Source: Lachnospiraceae bacterium (GTDB lineage: Bacteria > Bacillota_A > Clostridia > Lachnospirales > Lachnospiraceae). Taken from it: a stretch of DNA of 64,000 nucleotides. Below are positions 36,111 to 45,299 of this stretch, piece after piece. Both the position numbers and the translations under genes were made by a program. Location of the stretch: assembly GCA_017482005.1 (NCBI GenBank), contig JAFUOI010000007.1, positions 199,391 to 263,390 on the forward strand. The letters are read 5' to 3'. How positions within the stretch are numbered: the stretch's first letter is position 1; the number at the start of each line of letters is the position of its first letter. A model generated the notes under the pieces. The model saw nothing but the letters and a program-made list of their open reading frames with translations, did no database searches and was not told the origin of the DNA.

Positions 36111-37235
36111 TTATTTCCAATAAATCTTTGTATCTGCTTTAATCGGTATTGAAAAATCAAAATCCCATGTTCCGGTCGCTGCCGGCATTAATTTCGGTTC
36201 ACTTGCCAGGCCACCTGATGGAACTGTTTGCGTGGCAAATTCCACTCCGTCACATATAAACGTAACCGTATATGTTGCTTCTGAAGCTTTCGGCAGTGTT
36301 ACTTTGTTCGTCTGTTCAGACGACTCTCCGGACTGCTGTTCGTTTTCTCCGCCTTCATCATCGGAATCTTCCTCTGAATCTTCGTCTAAATTACTATTTT
36401 CCGGCTCTTCCTCTTCTTTTTCTTCCGGCTCTTCCTCTTCTTTTTCTTCCGGCTCTTCCGACTGATCATCGTCTAAATCTTCTTCAAATCCCTTTCCAGA
36501 AATGAGCATATCCAGCTCATCCTCCGATATATTCAGCGTAAGCCCTTCTTTTTCCACAAGCCCTTTTAAAGTTTTCAATGCTTCTTTTGCCAATGACTCA
36601 TATTTGATATCGGTAATACCTTCCAAATAATCTGTATTTACTTCATCCTCAAAAATAACGGTTTCTTTTCCGCTTTCAATATAACGCGGTTCTCCCTTTG
36701 TACCGTCTTTGTAGACAAGCTGTGTTTCCACTTTACCATCAAACACAGAAACCCTTGTGTATAAAGTCCCTTCCTCATCATAATAAATTTCAACACGGAA
36801 AACAGTACCTCTTACCGACATGGACGAATTCTGTGTATGTACCTCGTACGATGCATCGGAAGCAAGGGGTGACTGGATATCATTTGTGATGGCCCCCTCC
36901 AAAAGATGAATACTCGTCTTACCGGATGTTGCATTCCCTGCAGCTTCAAGACGAAAACGCGTTTGTTCCTCAACATAAACATACTTATCCTCATCCAATT
37001 TCAGAGTCAGAATTCCCTTCTGAAGATACACTTCGTCTCCGGATTGCAAGACCATATTAGGATACATATCAATTTCACCTGTATCTTTGCGCGTCACTGT
37101 TGCTGTCCCATCAAATTCATATATTTTTACGATGCGATAGCTTTCTTTTTGTGTCAGTATAAAAATCAATATAATAGCGGCTAAAAAAGCAATCCCGATT
37201 ACGACACCTATGATTATTTTCTTATTTGATTTCAT
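36111..37235 (-). CDS. membrane-anchored FecR-domain protein
   Basis: The 374-residue protein has an N-terminal TM (IIIGVVIGIAFLAAIILIFIL) and a FecR domain outside (about residues 35-200, with SMSVRGTVFRVEI). A very acidic linker of about 60 residues (DDDQSEEPEEKEEEEPEEK and onward, partly an exact 8-residue repeat) follows. The C-terminal segment of about 55 residues (YTVTFICDGVEFATQ) resembles the Flg_new/Listeria-Bacteroides repeats of the large surface proteins at 51436. FecR proteins act as extracellular sensors. As first gene of the operon it probably works with the CHASE2 cyclase. Confidence 0.82.
   Translation of the reverse strand: MKSNKKIIIGVVIGIAFLAAIILIFILTQKESYRIVKIYEFDGTATVTRKDTGEIDMYPNMVLQSGDEVYLQKGILTLKLDEDKYVYVEEQTRFRLEAAGNATSGKTSIHLLEGAITNDIQSPLASDASYEVHTQNSSMSVRGTVFRVEIYYDEEGTLYTRVSVFDGKVETQLVYKDGTKGEPRYIESGKETVIFEDEVNTDYLEGITDIKYESLAKEALKTLKGLVEKEGLTLNISEDELDMLISGKGFEEDLDDDQSEEPEEKEEEEPEEKEEEEPENSNLDEDSEEDSDDEGGENEQQSGESSEQTNKVTLPKASEATYTVTFICDGVEFATQTVPSGGLASEPKLMPAATGTWDFDFSIPIKADTKIYWK
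36399..36459. repeat. 24-base tandem repeat, 2.5 copies, inside the FecR gene
   Basis: Two identical 24-base units (36399-36422, 36423-36446) and a 13-base partial third (36447-36459) encode the Glu-rich linker in frame. The copy number can change by slippage without breaking the frame. Confidence 0.9.
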
Positions 37236-37266
37236 ATAATTCCTTTCCTCCTTACACTTTCATTTA

Positions 37267-37296
37267 ATTTTACCTTACAGTATAAAAACGTGTCAA
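37267..37296 (-). promoter_or_regulatory. promoter of the FecR-cyclase signalling operon
   Basis: On the minus strand TTGACA (37296-37291) and TAAAAT (37272-37267) are 18 bases apart, 31 bases upstream of the FecR start with AAGGAGGAAAGG in between. The -35 box adjoins the T-run of the yajC terminator. Confidence 0.6.
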
Positions 37297-37304
37297 TAAA
37301 AAAA

Positions 37305-37334
37305 GAAGCGCTGATGCCCTTTCATCAACACCTC
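37305..37334 (-). terminator. terminator behind yajC
   Basis: On the minus strand GAGGTGTTGATG (37334-37323) pairs along its full length, with G-U pairs, to CATCAGCGCTTC (37316-37305). The run TTTTTTTATT follows. It separates the vanY-tgt-yajC unit from the signalling operon. Confidence 0.8.
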
Positions 37335-37346
37335 TTAATTCATTCA

Positions 37347-37679
37347 TTATTCTGCATCCGGTTTCTCAACCTGTGCAATTGCCGATCTGTCCATCGGAAT
37401 ACGGCAGTTCTTATTGTTACCGAACTCTACGATAACCATATTCTGCTCTTCATCGATGTCAATAATCATTCCATAAAAACCACTGTTTGTAAGAACACTG
37501 TCACCTACTGCCATCGACGAATACATTGCATTGAGACGCTTCTGTTCCTTCTTCTGCGGACGTGAAATAAAGAAATAGAAAACAGCAATCAGAACAACAA
37601 TGTATGAAACAAGCACAAGTCCTGAACCTGCTGTACTCGGCGCTGCAGCAGCTGCATCAGCTGTTAATAAAATTCCCAT
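37347..37679 (-). CDS. yajC: preprotein translocase subunit YajC
   Basis: The 110-residue protein has one N-terminal TM (GLVLVSYIVVLIAVFYFFI) followed by SRPQKKEQKRLNAMYSSM, the family hallmark, and a small beta-rich cytoplasmic domain. It is an accessory of the Sec translocon. The usual neighbour tgt lies directly upstream. The start at 37679 has CGGAGGTTTAATTAC. Confidence 0.93.
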   Translation of the reverse strand: MGILLTADAAAAAPSTAGSGLVLVSYIVVLIAVFYFFISRPQKKEQKRLNAMYSSMAVGDSVLTNSGFYGMIIDIDEEQNMVIVEFGNNKNCRIPMDRSAIAQVEKPDAE

Positions 37680-37768
37680 GTAATTAAACCTCCGTTTCGT
37701 TCATTATTTTTCCACTAGAAGATATCATACACAAATTATGGAAGTTGTGCAAGTAAAACCTTTATAAA

Positions 37769-38899
37769 CTATTCCCCCGACGCCATACTTTCCAGCATCT
37801 GTTTCTTATACTCTGCAAATCTGCCTTCATCAAGTGCAGTGCGGATATCTTCCATCATATGATTATAAAAATACAGATTATGAAGAACACATAATCTCAT
37901 GCCGAGCATTTCTTTTGCCTTAAGAAGATGTCGGATATATGCACGATTATAACGTCTGCAGGCAGGACACTGACATCCTTCCTCAATCGGGCGGTCATCA
38001 AGTTCATACTTTGCATTAAAAAGATTAATCTTGCCGTATTTTGTATATAGATGTCCGTGGCGTCCGTTTCTTGACGGATAGACACAGTCAAAAAAGTCAA
38101 CCCCACGGTCAACCGCCTCCAAAATATTGGCCGGAGTCCCGACTCCCATCAGATAACGGGGCTTTTCCTGCGGAAGAAACGGCGCTGTCTCTTCTATCAC
38201 ATAATACATTTCTTCATGTGACTCACCAACGGCCAGTCCGCCCAGTGCATATCCCTGCAAATCAAATTCTGAAATTCTTTTTGCATGTTCCACACGGATA
38301 TCTTTGTAGATGGCCCCCTGGTTAATTCCGAACAGCCATTGCTGTCTGTTGATTGTATCATCAAGAGTATTTAAACGATCCATCTCTTTCTTACAGCGTT
38401 CCAACCATCTGGTCGTGCGGTCAACCGATTGTCTGACATAATTATAATCCGCTTTACTTGGCGGACATTCGTCAAATGCCATGGCGATTGTCGATGCCAG
38501 ATGAGATTGAATCTGCATACTCTCCTCCGGTCCCATGAAAATCTTACGTCCGTCTATGTGTGAATTAAAATACACACCTTCTTCCTTAATTTTTCGAAGT
38601 CCTGCAAGGGAAAAAACCTGAAACCCGCCGGAATCTGTCAATATAGGTTTATCCCACACCATAAATTTATGCAATCCGCCCATTTTATGCACAACCTCAT
38701 CACCCGGCCGTACATGAAGATGATAGGTGTTTGACAATTGAATCTGTGTTCCGATTGTCTCAAGGTCTTCCGTTCCCACAGCACCTTTGATCGCTGCAAT
38801 AGTTCCTACATTCATAAATACCGGCGTTTGCACAACGCCATGGGGCGTCATACATTCACCGCGTCTTGCATTGCCCTCCTGCTTTAAAACTTTAAACAT
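37769..38899 (-). CDS. tgt: queuine/preQ1 tRNA-guanine transglycosylase
   Basis: The enzyme exchanges guanine for preQ1 at the wobble position of GU(N) tRNAs. It has 376 residues, full length. TDSGGFQVFSL (catalytic Asp region), the second Asp in FDCVYPSRNGRHG, and the zinc site CQCPACRRY with the later His in LHNLYFYNHM are intact. It lies between vanY-type and yajC genes, and the tgt-yajC pairing is common. Confidence 0.95.
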   Translation of the reverse strand: MFKVLKQEGNARRGECMTPHGVVQTPVFMNVGTIAAIKGAVGTEDLETIGTQIQLSNTYHLHVRPGDEVVHKMGGLHKFMVWDKPILTDSGGFQVFSLAGLRKIKEEGVYFNSHIDGRKIFMGPEESMQIQSHLASTIAMAFDECPPSKADYNYVRQSVDRTTRWLERCKKEMDRLNTLDDTINRQQWLFGINQGAIYKDIRVEHAKRISEFDLQGYALGGLAVGESHEEMYYVIEETAPFLPQEKPRYLMGVGTPANILEAVDRGVDFFDCVYPSRNGRHGHLYTKYGKINLFNAKYELDDRPIEEGCQCPACRRYNRAYIRHLLKAKEMLGMRLCVLHNLYFYNHMMEDIRTALDEGRFAEYKKQMLESMASGE

Positions 38900-38917
38900 A
38901 CCTTATCCTCATTTCTT

Positions 38918-39751
38918 CTACAAATCGTTGAGCTGTGCCACAAACTCTTCCAAAGTCAAATCATTATCATATATATATTTTGCAGCCGTTTTACCAACAT
39001 ATCTGAAATGCCACGGTTCAAATGTAATTCCCGTAATATCTTCTTTTCCGTCAGGATAACGTAATATAAAACCATACTCATAGCTGTGCTCAGCCAACCA
39101 TTTCCCTGCCTCCGTTTCTGCAAATCCTTCTGTCAGCGTTGTATACGTATTCGATGTAATATCCAGTGCCAGACCCACCTGATGCTCTGATGCTCCCGGA
39201 ACCGTAACAGACTGCGCCGTAGTTCGATAGGACTCCAAATAAGACATCTTGCTTCTCATATAATTCTTTATCTTACGGTTAAACAGATATATCTGTCTTT
39301 CGTAATCACGATATGGCGAACGTATTACCAGAGAAACTCCGTCTTTTTGTGCATCCTTCATCATCTGCTGAAGTTCCGGTATAATACGTTCATCGCATTT
39401 CATGCTTCCTTTGATTGTTGCTAATGTAAACTCATAATCTTCCGGAACCGGATGTTGCTTGTTAATCAGCATAATCTTCCAGTCGTTTTTATCAAAGGAC
39501 TCCAGATTAACTTCCCCTTCCGGCTCCTGTGCCTGCTCCTCATTTTCTACATTGGAAGAATCATATTCCATGACATCATCCAATGTATACGTCTCTTCAT
39601 TCTCAACATTTGCATGGTCGGAAAATTCTGTCTCAATTGCATCATCTGCACTGATTATCAGATCCGAATATATGAAACTATTATTAACTAAAAATACAAG
39701 AAACACGCATAACATGCAAAGCATCTTTCGTATTTTGATTATTTTTTTCAT
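38918..39751 (-). CDS. D-alanyl-D-alanine carboxypeptidase, VanY/peptidase M15B type
   Basis: The 277-residue protein has an N-terminal signal/TM (MLCMLCVFLVFLVNNSF) and an acidic, unstructured stretch (about residues 35-85). The M15B domain follows, with zinc ligands in SEHQVGLALDI and EPWHFRYVG. It trims the last D-Ala from peptidoglycan stems outside the membrane. There are no van resistance genes nearby, so a housekeeping role is likely. The start is ATG 39751 with AAGGTGAC upstream. It is divergent from aroC. Confidence 0.88.
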   Translation of the reverse strand: MKKIIKIRKMLCMLCVFLVFLVNNSFIYSDLIISADDAIETEFSDHANVENEETYTLDDVMEYDSSNVENEEQAQEPEGEVNLESFDKNDWKIMLINKQHPVPEDYEFTLATIKGSMKCDERIIPELQQMMKDAQKDGVSLVIRSPYRDYERQIYLFNRKIKNYMRSKMSYLESYRTTAQSVTVPGASEHQVGLALDITSNTYTTLTEGFAETEAGKWLAEHSYEYGFILRYPDGKEDITGITFEPWHFRYVGKTAAKYIYDNDLTLEEFVAQLNDL

Positions 39752-39816
39752 CCTTTTGTCACCTTATTCAAGTAATCATAAAATCCATCCTAAATCATAT
39801 CATAAGAAAATACGCT

Positions 39817-39845
39817 TTGCAAACGATAGGTGCATATGATAGTAT
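39817..39845 (+). promoter_or_regulatory. promoter of aroC
   Basis: TTGCAA (39817-39822) and TAGTAT (39840-39845), 17 bases apart, lie 36 bases upstream of the aroC start. Confidence 0.55.
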
Positions 39846-39881
39846 AAAATAATCATTGAACAAGAATTTCGGAGGTATATT

Positions 39882-40979
39882 ATGTCAGGTTCCATTTTCG
39901 GAAAACATTTTACAATACAAACATTCGGCGAATCTCACGGCGAAGGAATCGGCGTTGTCGTGGACGGTTGTCCTGCTGGTCTTCCCCTGTGTGCAGATGA
40001 TATCCAGTATTATTTAAACCGCCGAAAACCGGGACAAACCAAATTTGCAACTCCCCGTAAGGAAGCAGATGAAGTTGAAATTTTGTCAGGTGTGTTTGAA
40101 GGTAAAACAACCGGCACACCGATTGCACTTCTGGTGCGCAATACATCACAACGTTCCAAAGATTACTCTGAGATTGCATCCTATTACAGGCCGGGACATG
40201 CAGACTATACATTTGATGCCAAATACGGTTTTCGTGATTACCGCGGTGGCGGACGTTCTTCCGGTCGTGAAACAATCGGTCGTGTGGCGGCAGGCGCAAT
40301 CGCTCTCAAACTTCTGAATAATTTAGGCATTCGGATATGCGCCTATACAAAATCCATCGGTCCTGTTTCCATTGATTATAATCACTTTGATACGAATGCC
40401 ATTCTTACCACTCCGACCTGTATGCCTGATGCGGAAGCATCTTCAAATGCAGAAGACTATCTCGAAGAATGCATGAAGAATTATGATTCTTCGGGCGGTG
40501 TGATTGAATGTATCGCCACGGGTGTTCCGGCCGGTATCGGAGAACCGGTATTTGACAAGTTGGATGCCTGTCTTTCCAAAGCAATCATGTCTATCGGAAG
40601 CGTTAAAGCATTTGAGATCGGTGATGGTATTTCTGTTTCAACTATGCGTGGTTCGGAAAATAACGATTCCTTTGTGATGAAAGACGGCAAAATCGTTAAA
40701 GAAACCAATCACAGCGGAGGTATTCTCGGCGGTATCAGCGACGGCAGCGATATAGTTCTGCGCGCCTACATAAAACCGACTCCATCCATTTTCAAAGAAC
40801 AGCACACTGTAAACACTTCCGGTGAAAATATCACTGCTACTATCAAAGGTCGCCATGATCCTGTGATTGTACCTCGTGCAGTTGTTGTTGTTGAAGCTAT
40901 GACAGCCTTAACACTTGTTGATTTGATGATGGAAAATGCTACTGCAAAGCTTGAAAATTTGAAGAAAATATATGAGTAA
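39882..40979 (+). CDS. aroC: chorismate synthase
   Basis: This reduced-FMN-dependent enzyme catalyses the last shikimate step. It has 365 residues, full length. FTIQTFGESHGEGIGVVVDG at the N-terminus, YRGGGRSSGRETIGRVAAGA near residue 120, and the C-terminal GRHDPVIVPRAVVVVEAMTAL are the three family signatures. The start at 39882 has CGGAGG upstream. It is a single-gene unit on the plus strand, and element copy C lies behind it. Confidence 0.96.
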   Translation: MSGSIFGKHFTIQTFGESHGEGIGVVVDGCPAGLPLCADDIQYYLNRRKPGQTKFATPRKEADEVEILSGVFEGKTTGTPIALLVRNTSQRSKDYSEIASYYRPGHADYTFDAKYGFRDYRGGGRSSGRETIGRVAAGAIALKLLNNLGIRICAYTKSIGPVSIDYNHFDTNAILTTPTCMPDAEASSNAEDYLEECMKNYDSSGGVIECIATGVPAGIGEPVFDKLDACLSKAIMSIGSVKAFEIGDGISVSTMRGSENNDSFVMKDGKIVKETNHSGGILGGISDGSDIVLRAYIKPTPSIFKEQHTVNTSGENITATIKGRHDPVIVPRAVVVVEAMTALTLVDLMMENATAKLENLKKIYE

Positions 40980-41007
40980 AGATATTTAATATAAAAAATA
41001 TGTCTAA

Positions 41008-41146
41008 AAAAGAGAGTGGAATTTCTTGACTCAGGACGTCTGAAAACGTCGGCACTTAGAAAGCAGTTGCAAAGCACATGGTCTCTTAGTACCGCTACGT
41101 TTTCTCCGTAGCGAAAGCGTCCTGAGTAAGAAATCTCACTCTCTTT
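41008..41146 (-). repeat. structured intergenic element, copy C (reversed)
   Basis: Read on the minus strand, the arms GAGAGTGAGATTTCTTACTC and GAGTCAAGAAATTCCACTCTC pair, extended by AGGACG/CGTCCT. Inside are GCTACG/CGTAGC as a small hairpin, the core ACGTAGCGGTACTAAG (41100-41085) and CTAAGTGCCGACG (41059-41047). GGTACT pairs with AGTGCC. After the right arm comes TTTTTT, so in this orientation it can end transcription of the 41173 gene. Its arms share no sequence with copies A, B or D. Confidence 0.78.
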
Positions 41147-41172
41147 ACATTGTTATAATAACATATATGATA

Positions 41173-42615
41173 TCAATTTACACGGATTGTCTGAGCCCTT
41201 GTTACCGGGTCAAACGCTGCAAATTCAACAATTTCTTCCAGAAGCGGATCGTAAATAAATACGTTAATTCCATTATGTTCCATGGAGAAATTTGATCCAT
41301 CCATGTAAAGTCCAGCGACGGTTTCGCCGTCTTCATTTAATCCGTAAGATAGTTTATACACATGCCCGTCACTAAGTGCATACTCCCTCTCATATGCATC
41401 TGTTACCTGTACACCACAGTCTACAGGTTTCCCGTTTTCAAGAAGCATCAGGTAACACCATTCACCCTGCATGTCATAATCCGGCATGATTCCGAGGTTG
41501 GCAAGCGCTTTCCTTTCGGCTTCGTTATAAGTTACTGCCTCAGTACTTTTAAGTGCGAACAGCGTTATCCATTCTTTCTCTGCAAGTGTTTCAAAATACT
41601 CCTGCATATCTGTCAAACCGATCTGTATACATTTGTCTTTTTTATGGTAAAAAAACTTCCCATCCTCATGCCATTGCTCATAAGCCGGATCTTTTCGCTT
41701 ATCTGTAATTTCGTATTGTTCTGTCAGATACTCTCCCATATAACGCGTTACCTTTTCCGCCTGAAGAATATTAATATGCGCTTCTCCGTCGAACATGGTA
41801 TTCATATTAACAAAAGGGACATTCTGTTCCTGTGCAAAATCTTCCACAGAAAGATACAGTTTCTGGCGCTGTGCATGACCATTCGGCGTCTTAATCAAAA
41901 TCAGATCCACGCCTTCTTCCCGCGTCAAATCTACAATCTTACGAAGCCATTCCTCCGCCATGGCACCCATCGGAGCCCGCTCTGTTTGATTTACAACCTC
42001 CTCCGGGGCGGTTTCTGCATATTCATGAACAACCACAAAGGGAGAATATCCCTTATATACGTTTCTTTCATCCCAAAATGAACTTTTTATTTTATGTGCA
42101 TCAAGTGTGTTCCATGTATCATGATATTTTACAAGCTCAAAATAGAAAGAAGCCCTGTTTTCTTTCGGAACAGACGCCCGGATTGCCTGAATTTTATTCA
42201 AATCCCACGGCAAATCATCCAGATTAATATGGGTTGCCCCCTCCTCTTCATAAGTATCCCCGTACACAGTAAATACATCCAGAATAATTGCTTTTGGATT
42301 CTGGTGTTTTAACGCCTCTTTTATATAATAATACGAAACCCACATAGGCTGTTCGTTTGCTGCAAAATCATAGGAAGTAATACCGAATTCTTCAAACAAC
42401 ACATTTGGTGCGATATCTGCATATAACTGACTGGAACCGATAAAAACAAAATCCAATGAATTCTCCGGCTCCTGATAAAACCCCTTTACCTTTGACGTCA
42501 CGTCGTATTCCAAAACCACACGTTTATCTCTCAACACTTCCGTCACCACGACAAACAGAACGGCAAAAATAAGGATAAAACTTATAAAACGAAGAAATAT
42601 CGTTGTTTTTTTCAT
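41173..42615 (-). CDS. SGNH/DltD-like protein, MBOAT partner
   Basis: The 480-residue protein starts at MKKTTIFLRF (ATG 42615, AGGAGGAGTGAAC upstream). It has an N-terminal TM (ISFILIFAVLFVVVTEV), then an extracellular SGNH-like domain with FVFIGSSQLYADIAP (serine candidate) and conserved blocks (FAANEQPMWVSYYYIKEAL, IILDVFTVYGDT). The second half is a separate beta-rich region. It follows the MBOAT gene by 11 bases. Such pairs (AlgI/AlgJ, DltB/DltD, PatA/PatB) acylate cell-surface polymers. The target is unknown. Confidence 0.75.
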   Translation of the reverse strand: MKKTTIFLRFISFILIFAVLFVVVTEVLRDKRVVLEYDVTSKVKGFYQEPENSLDFVFIGSSQLYADIAPNVLFEEFGITSYDFAANEQPMWVSYYYIKEALKHQNPKAIILDVFTVYGDTYEEEGATHINLDDLPWDLNKIQAIRASVPKENRASFYFELVKYHDTWNTLDAHKIKSSFWDERNVYKGYSPFVVVHEYAETAPEEVVNQTERAPMGAMAEEWLRKIVDLTREEGVDLILIKTPNGHAQRQKLYLSVEDFAQEQNVPFVNMNTMFDGEAHINILQAEKVTRYMGEYLTEQYEITDKRKDPAYEQWHEDGKFFYHKKDKCIQIGLTDMQEYFETLAEKEWITLFALKSTEAVTYNEAERKALANLGIMPDYDMQGEWCYLMLLENGKPVDCGVQVTDAYEREYALSDGHVYKLSYGLNEDGETVAGLYMDGSNFSMEHNGINVFIYDPLLEEIVEFAAFDPVTRAQTIRVN

Positions 42616-42626
42616 GTTCACTCCTC

Positions 42627-44054
42627 CTAAAATCCGCCGTAAATAAACTGCGCCGCATCATATCCCGGTCCATAAATTCCAAAGATAAGTATGGCAAAAA
42701 CAGCCATGTATAACACAACGTAGCGGAACACGATCCCCTGCTTTGCAAACTCTGACCGAAGTGAAACCCTTGCCTGTAACAATTCTACTACAAACAACGT
42801 AACCGCACTCCAGAACAACATCCATACATTTTTTGCATCCATTCCAAGCTGATAAAGCGATCCATCCCACAATATCCAAGGATTACATGTCGTAAATATA
42901 CTTTTTATCATAGCAAATGCCTGAGAAACGGAAGATGCCCTAAAGAAAATCCATGCAACCGCAACCATGATAAATGTAACCGTTACTTTCCACAATCTGT
43001 GAGAGAACGATTCCCTGTCTACGCGGAACACTTTTACAATCCAATCTCTGACGGGCATGAGAAAACTTCCCATAATCTGATATAATCCATGCAACAATCC
43101 CCATACAACAAATGTTGTACCGATTCCGTGCCAAATACCACTTACAAGAAATGTTATGAGAATATTAATATATTGTACCGTTTTTCCCTTTCGATTTCCG
43201 CCAAGCGGAATATAAATATAGTCTCTCAGCCAACTGCTGAGTGATATGTGCCATCTGTGCCAGAATTCCTTAATACTTCCGGAAAAATAAGGTCGGTCAA
43301 AATTCTCTGCCATTTGGATTCCCAACATTTCCGATACACCCCTTGCAATACAGACACATCCGTTAAAATCTGCATAAAGCTGCAAACTGTACAGCACGGC
43401 CGCAACAACAACATACATTCCCTGATATGTCTGATATTCGCCAAAAAGACGATTAACAAGAATATTGGCCCGATCAGCAATGACAAGTTTCTGGAAAAAT
43501 CCCCAAATCATCAGCTCAAATCCACCGACAAACATTGCATAATCAAATTTGTGAAATGAAGAAAGCTGTTTTCCAAGCTGCTCATATCGTGGAATCGGTC
43601 CCTGAATAATCTGCGGAAAATATGTGACAAATAACATATATTTAAAGAAGTTTCTTTCTGCCTGTATCTTTCCTTTGTAAACATCTGTCATATAAGCGAT
43701 AATCTGTAATGTATAAAACGAAATGCCAACAGGAAGAAGAAATGCAAAACGTTCTATCTTCAAGTAAGATGCCAGAACAGATCCGCTGGCCGCCATTTTA
43801 AGACCAAAAAGAATACCGGCATTACATAAAATTGTCAGCCAAAACATCAGCTTTGAACAGGAAAACCATCTTGCCCACGCATAGGACGAAACTATGCTGA
43901 TTAATATAAAAACTGCCAGTTTGGGCGAAGATGCGCAATAAAAAAACATACCCGAAAGGAGCAGCCAGATCCACTGCCCCTTTTTTGGTATGCTGTAATA
44001 AACAATAACTGTAATTAATAAAAAGAGTAAAAAACTCCCCGAGATAAAATCCAT
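42627..44054 (-). CDS. MBOAT family O-acyltransferase (AlgI/DltB-like)
   Basis: The 475-residue polytopic membrane protein has about ten to twelve hydrophobic segments. The MBOAT hallmark is present: SSWLRDYIYIPLGGNRKGK near residue 280 and the catalytic His in LVSGIWHGIGTTFVVWG near residue 315. It moves an acyl group (usually acetyl) across the membrane to the SGNH partner encoded next. The start at 44054 has a weak ribosome site and begins 17 bases after icd, so it may depend on coupling with icd translation. Confidence 0.87.
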   Translation of the reverse strand: MDFISGSFLLFLLITVIVYYSIPKKGQWIWLLLSGMFFYCASSPKLAVFILISIVSSYAWARWFSCSKLMFWLTILCNAGILFGLKMAASGSVLASYLKIERFAFLLPVGISFYTLQIIAYMTDVYKGKIQAERNFFKYMLFVTYFPQIIQGPIPRYEQLGKQLSSFHKFDYAMFVGGFELMIWGFFQKLVIADRANILVNRLFGEYQTYQGMYVVVAAVLYSLQLYADFNGCVCIARGVSEMLGIQMAENFDRPYFSGSIKEFWHRWHISLSSWLRDYIYIPLGGNRKGKTVQYINILITFLVSGIWHGIGTTFVVWGLLHGLYQIMGSFLMPVRDWIVKVFRVDRESFSHRLWKVTVTFIMVAVAWIFFRASSVSQAFAMIKSIFTTCNPWILWDGSLYQLGMDAKNVWMLFWSAVTLFVVELLQARVSLRSEFAKQGIVFRYVVLYMAVFAILIFGIYGPGYDAAQFIYGGF

Positions 44055-44071
44055 TGATTCTTAACCTGACC

Positions 44072-45277
44072 TTATAATGTTTCGTAAGTCTTACGTATTT
44101 CCTTAATGAAATCCTGACTATTACATACTATAACATCTTTTAACGAAGTAATCAATGCAAGGTCTTTGGTCATTCTTCCGCTCTCAATTGTCTGAATCGT
44201 TGCTTTTTCAAGCTTGTCTGCAAACTCCATAAGTTCTTTGTTTCCGTCAAGCTCACCACGCTTACGAAGAGCTCCTGTCCATGCAAAAATTGTCGCAACA
44301 GAGTTTGTGGATGTCTCCTCACCTTCCAAATGTTTGTAATAATGTCTCTGCACAGTTCCGTGAGCAGCTTCGTACTCGTAAACACCGCTCGGAGAAACAA
44401 GCACGGAGGTCATCATGGCAAGAGAACCAAATGCACTTGAAACCATGTCAGACATCACATCACCGTCATAGTTTTTACAAGCCCAGATAAATCCGCCTTT
44501 CGCTTTCATCACACGTGCAACTGCATCGTCAATCAGCGTATAGAAATACTCAATACCTGCCGCTTCAAATTTCTCCTTATATTCCGCATCGTAGATCTCC
44601 TGGAAAATATCCTTGAAATTATGATCATATTTTTTAGAAATTGTATCTTTCGTCGCAAACCAAAGATCCTGCTTTGTATCAAGAGCATAGTTAAAACATG
44701 CTTTTGCAAAACTTGAAATAGAAGCATCCGTATTATGAATTCCCTGAAGGATACCGCCGTCTTTAAAATTATGTATGAGTTCACGGATTTCTGTTCCATC
44801 CTCAGCCGTAAAGACAAGCTCTGCTTTTCCTGCTCCCGGAACCTTAATCTCCGTATTTTTATACACATCACCGTAAGCGTGTCTTGCAAGCGTAATCGGC
44901 TTTTCCCAATTACGCACACACGGCTCAATCCCTTTTACAATGATCGGAGCACGGAAGACTGTTCCGTCAAGCATTGCACGAATTGTTCCGTTAGGACTCT
45001 TCCACATTTCTTTTAAATTGTACTCTGTCATTCTTGCCGCATTTGGTGTAATGGTTGCACATTTAACAGCCACGCCGTATTTCTGCGTCGCAAGTGCGGA
45101 CTCAACCGTCACCTGATCATCTGTCTCATTTCTGTACTCAAGTCCGAGGTCATAATACTCTGTCTTAAGATCCACATAAGGACAAATCAATTCATCCTTA
45201 ATCATCTTCCAGAGAATTCTGGTCATTTCATCTCCGTCCATCTCAACGAGTGGTGTCGTCATCTGAATTTTTGCCAT
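44072..45277 (-). CDS. icd: NADP-dependent isocitrate dehydrogenase (eukaryote-like subclass)
   Basis: The 401-residue enzyme oxidises isocitrate to 2-oxoglutarate. Its N-terminus ([16 protein letters not shown]), the phosphate-site [16 protein letters not shown] and the metal-site region [14 protein letters not shown] are those of the eukaryotic-type homodimeric IDH, not the E. coli type. The NADP region [19 protein letters not shown] is intact. It lies in one operon with the Re-citrate-synthase-type gene and a GntR regulator, so it should supply 2-oxoglutarate for glutamate. Aconitase is not in the window. Confidence 0.93.
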   Translation of the reverse strand: MAKIQMTTPLVEMDGDEMTRILWKMIKDELICPYVDLKTEYYDLGLEYRNETDDQVTVESALATQKYGVAVKCATITPNAARMTEYNLKEMWKSPNGTIRAMLDGTVFRAPIIVKGIEPCVRNWEKPITLARHAYGDVYKNTEIKVPGAGKAELVFTAEDGTEIRELIHNFKDGGILQGIHNTDASISSFAKACFNYALDTKQDLWFATKDTISKKYDHNFKDIFQEIYDAEYKEKFEAAGIEYFYTLIDDAVARVMKAKGGFIWACKNYDGDVMSDMVSSAFGSLAMMTSVLVSPSGVYEYEAAHGTVQRHYYKHLEGEETSTNSVATIFAWTGALRKRGELDGNKELMEFADKLEKATIQTIESGRMTKDLALITSLKDVIVCNSQDFIKEIRKTYETL

Positions 45278-45299
45278 GTGTTTATCTCCTTTTTATACT

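Noticed and set aside
36399..36459. Short direct repeats considered as a CRISPR array
   Set aside because: The repeats are contiguous 24-base units without spacers inside a coding region. No CRISPR array was seen anywhere in the window.
41362..42081. 239-residue plus-strand open frame inside the SGNH gene
   Set aside because: It is the antisense shadow of a gene with good signals. Its composition is abnormal and there is no start signal.
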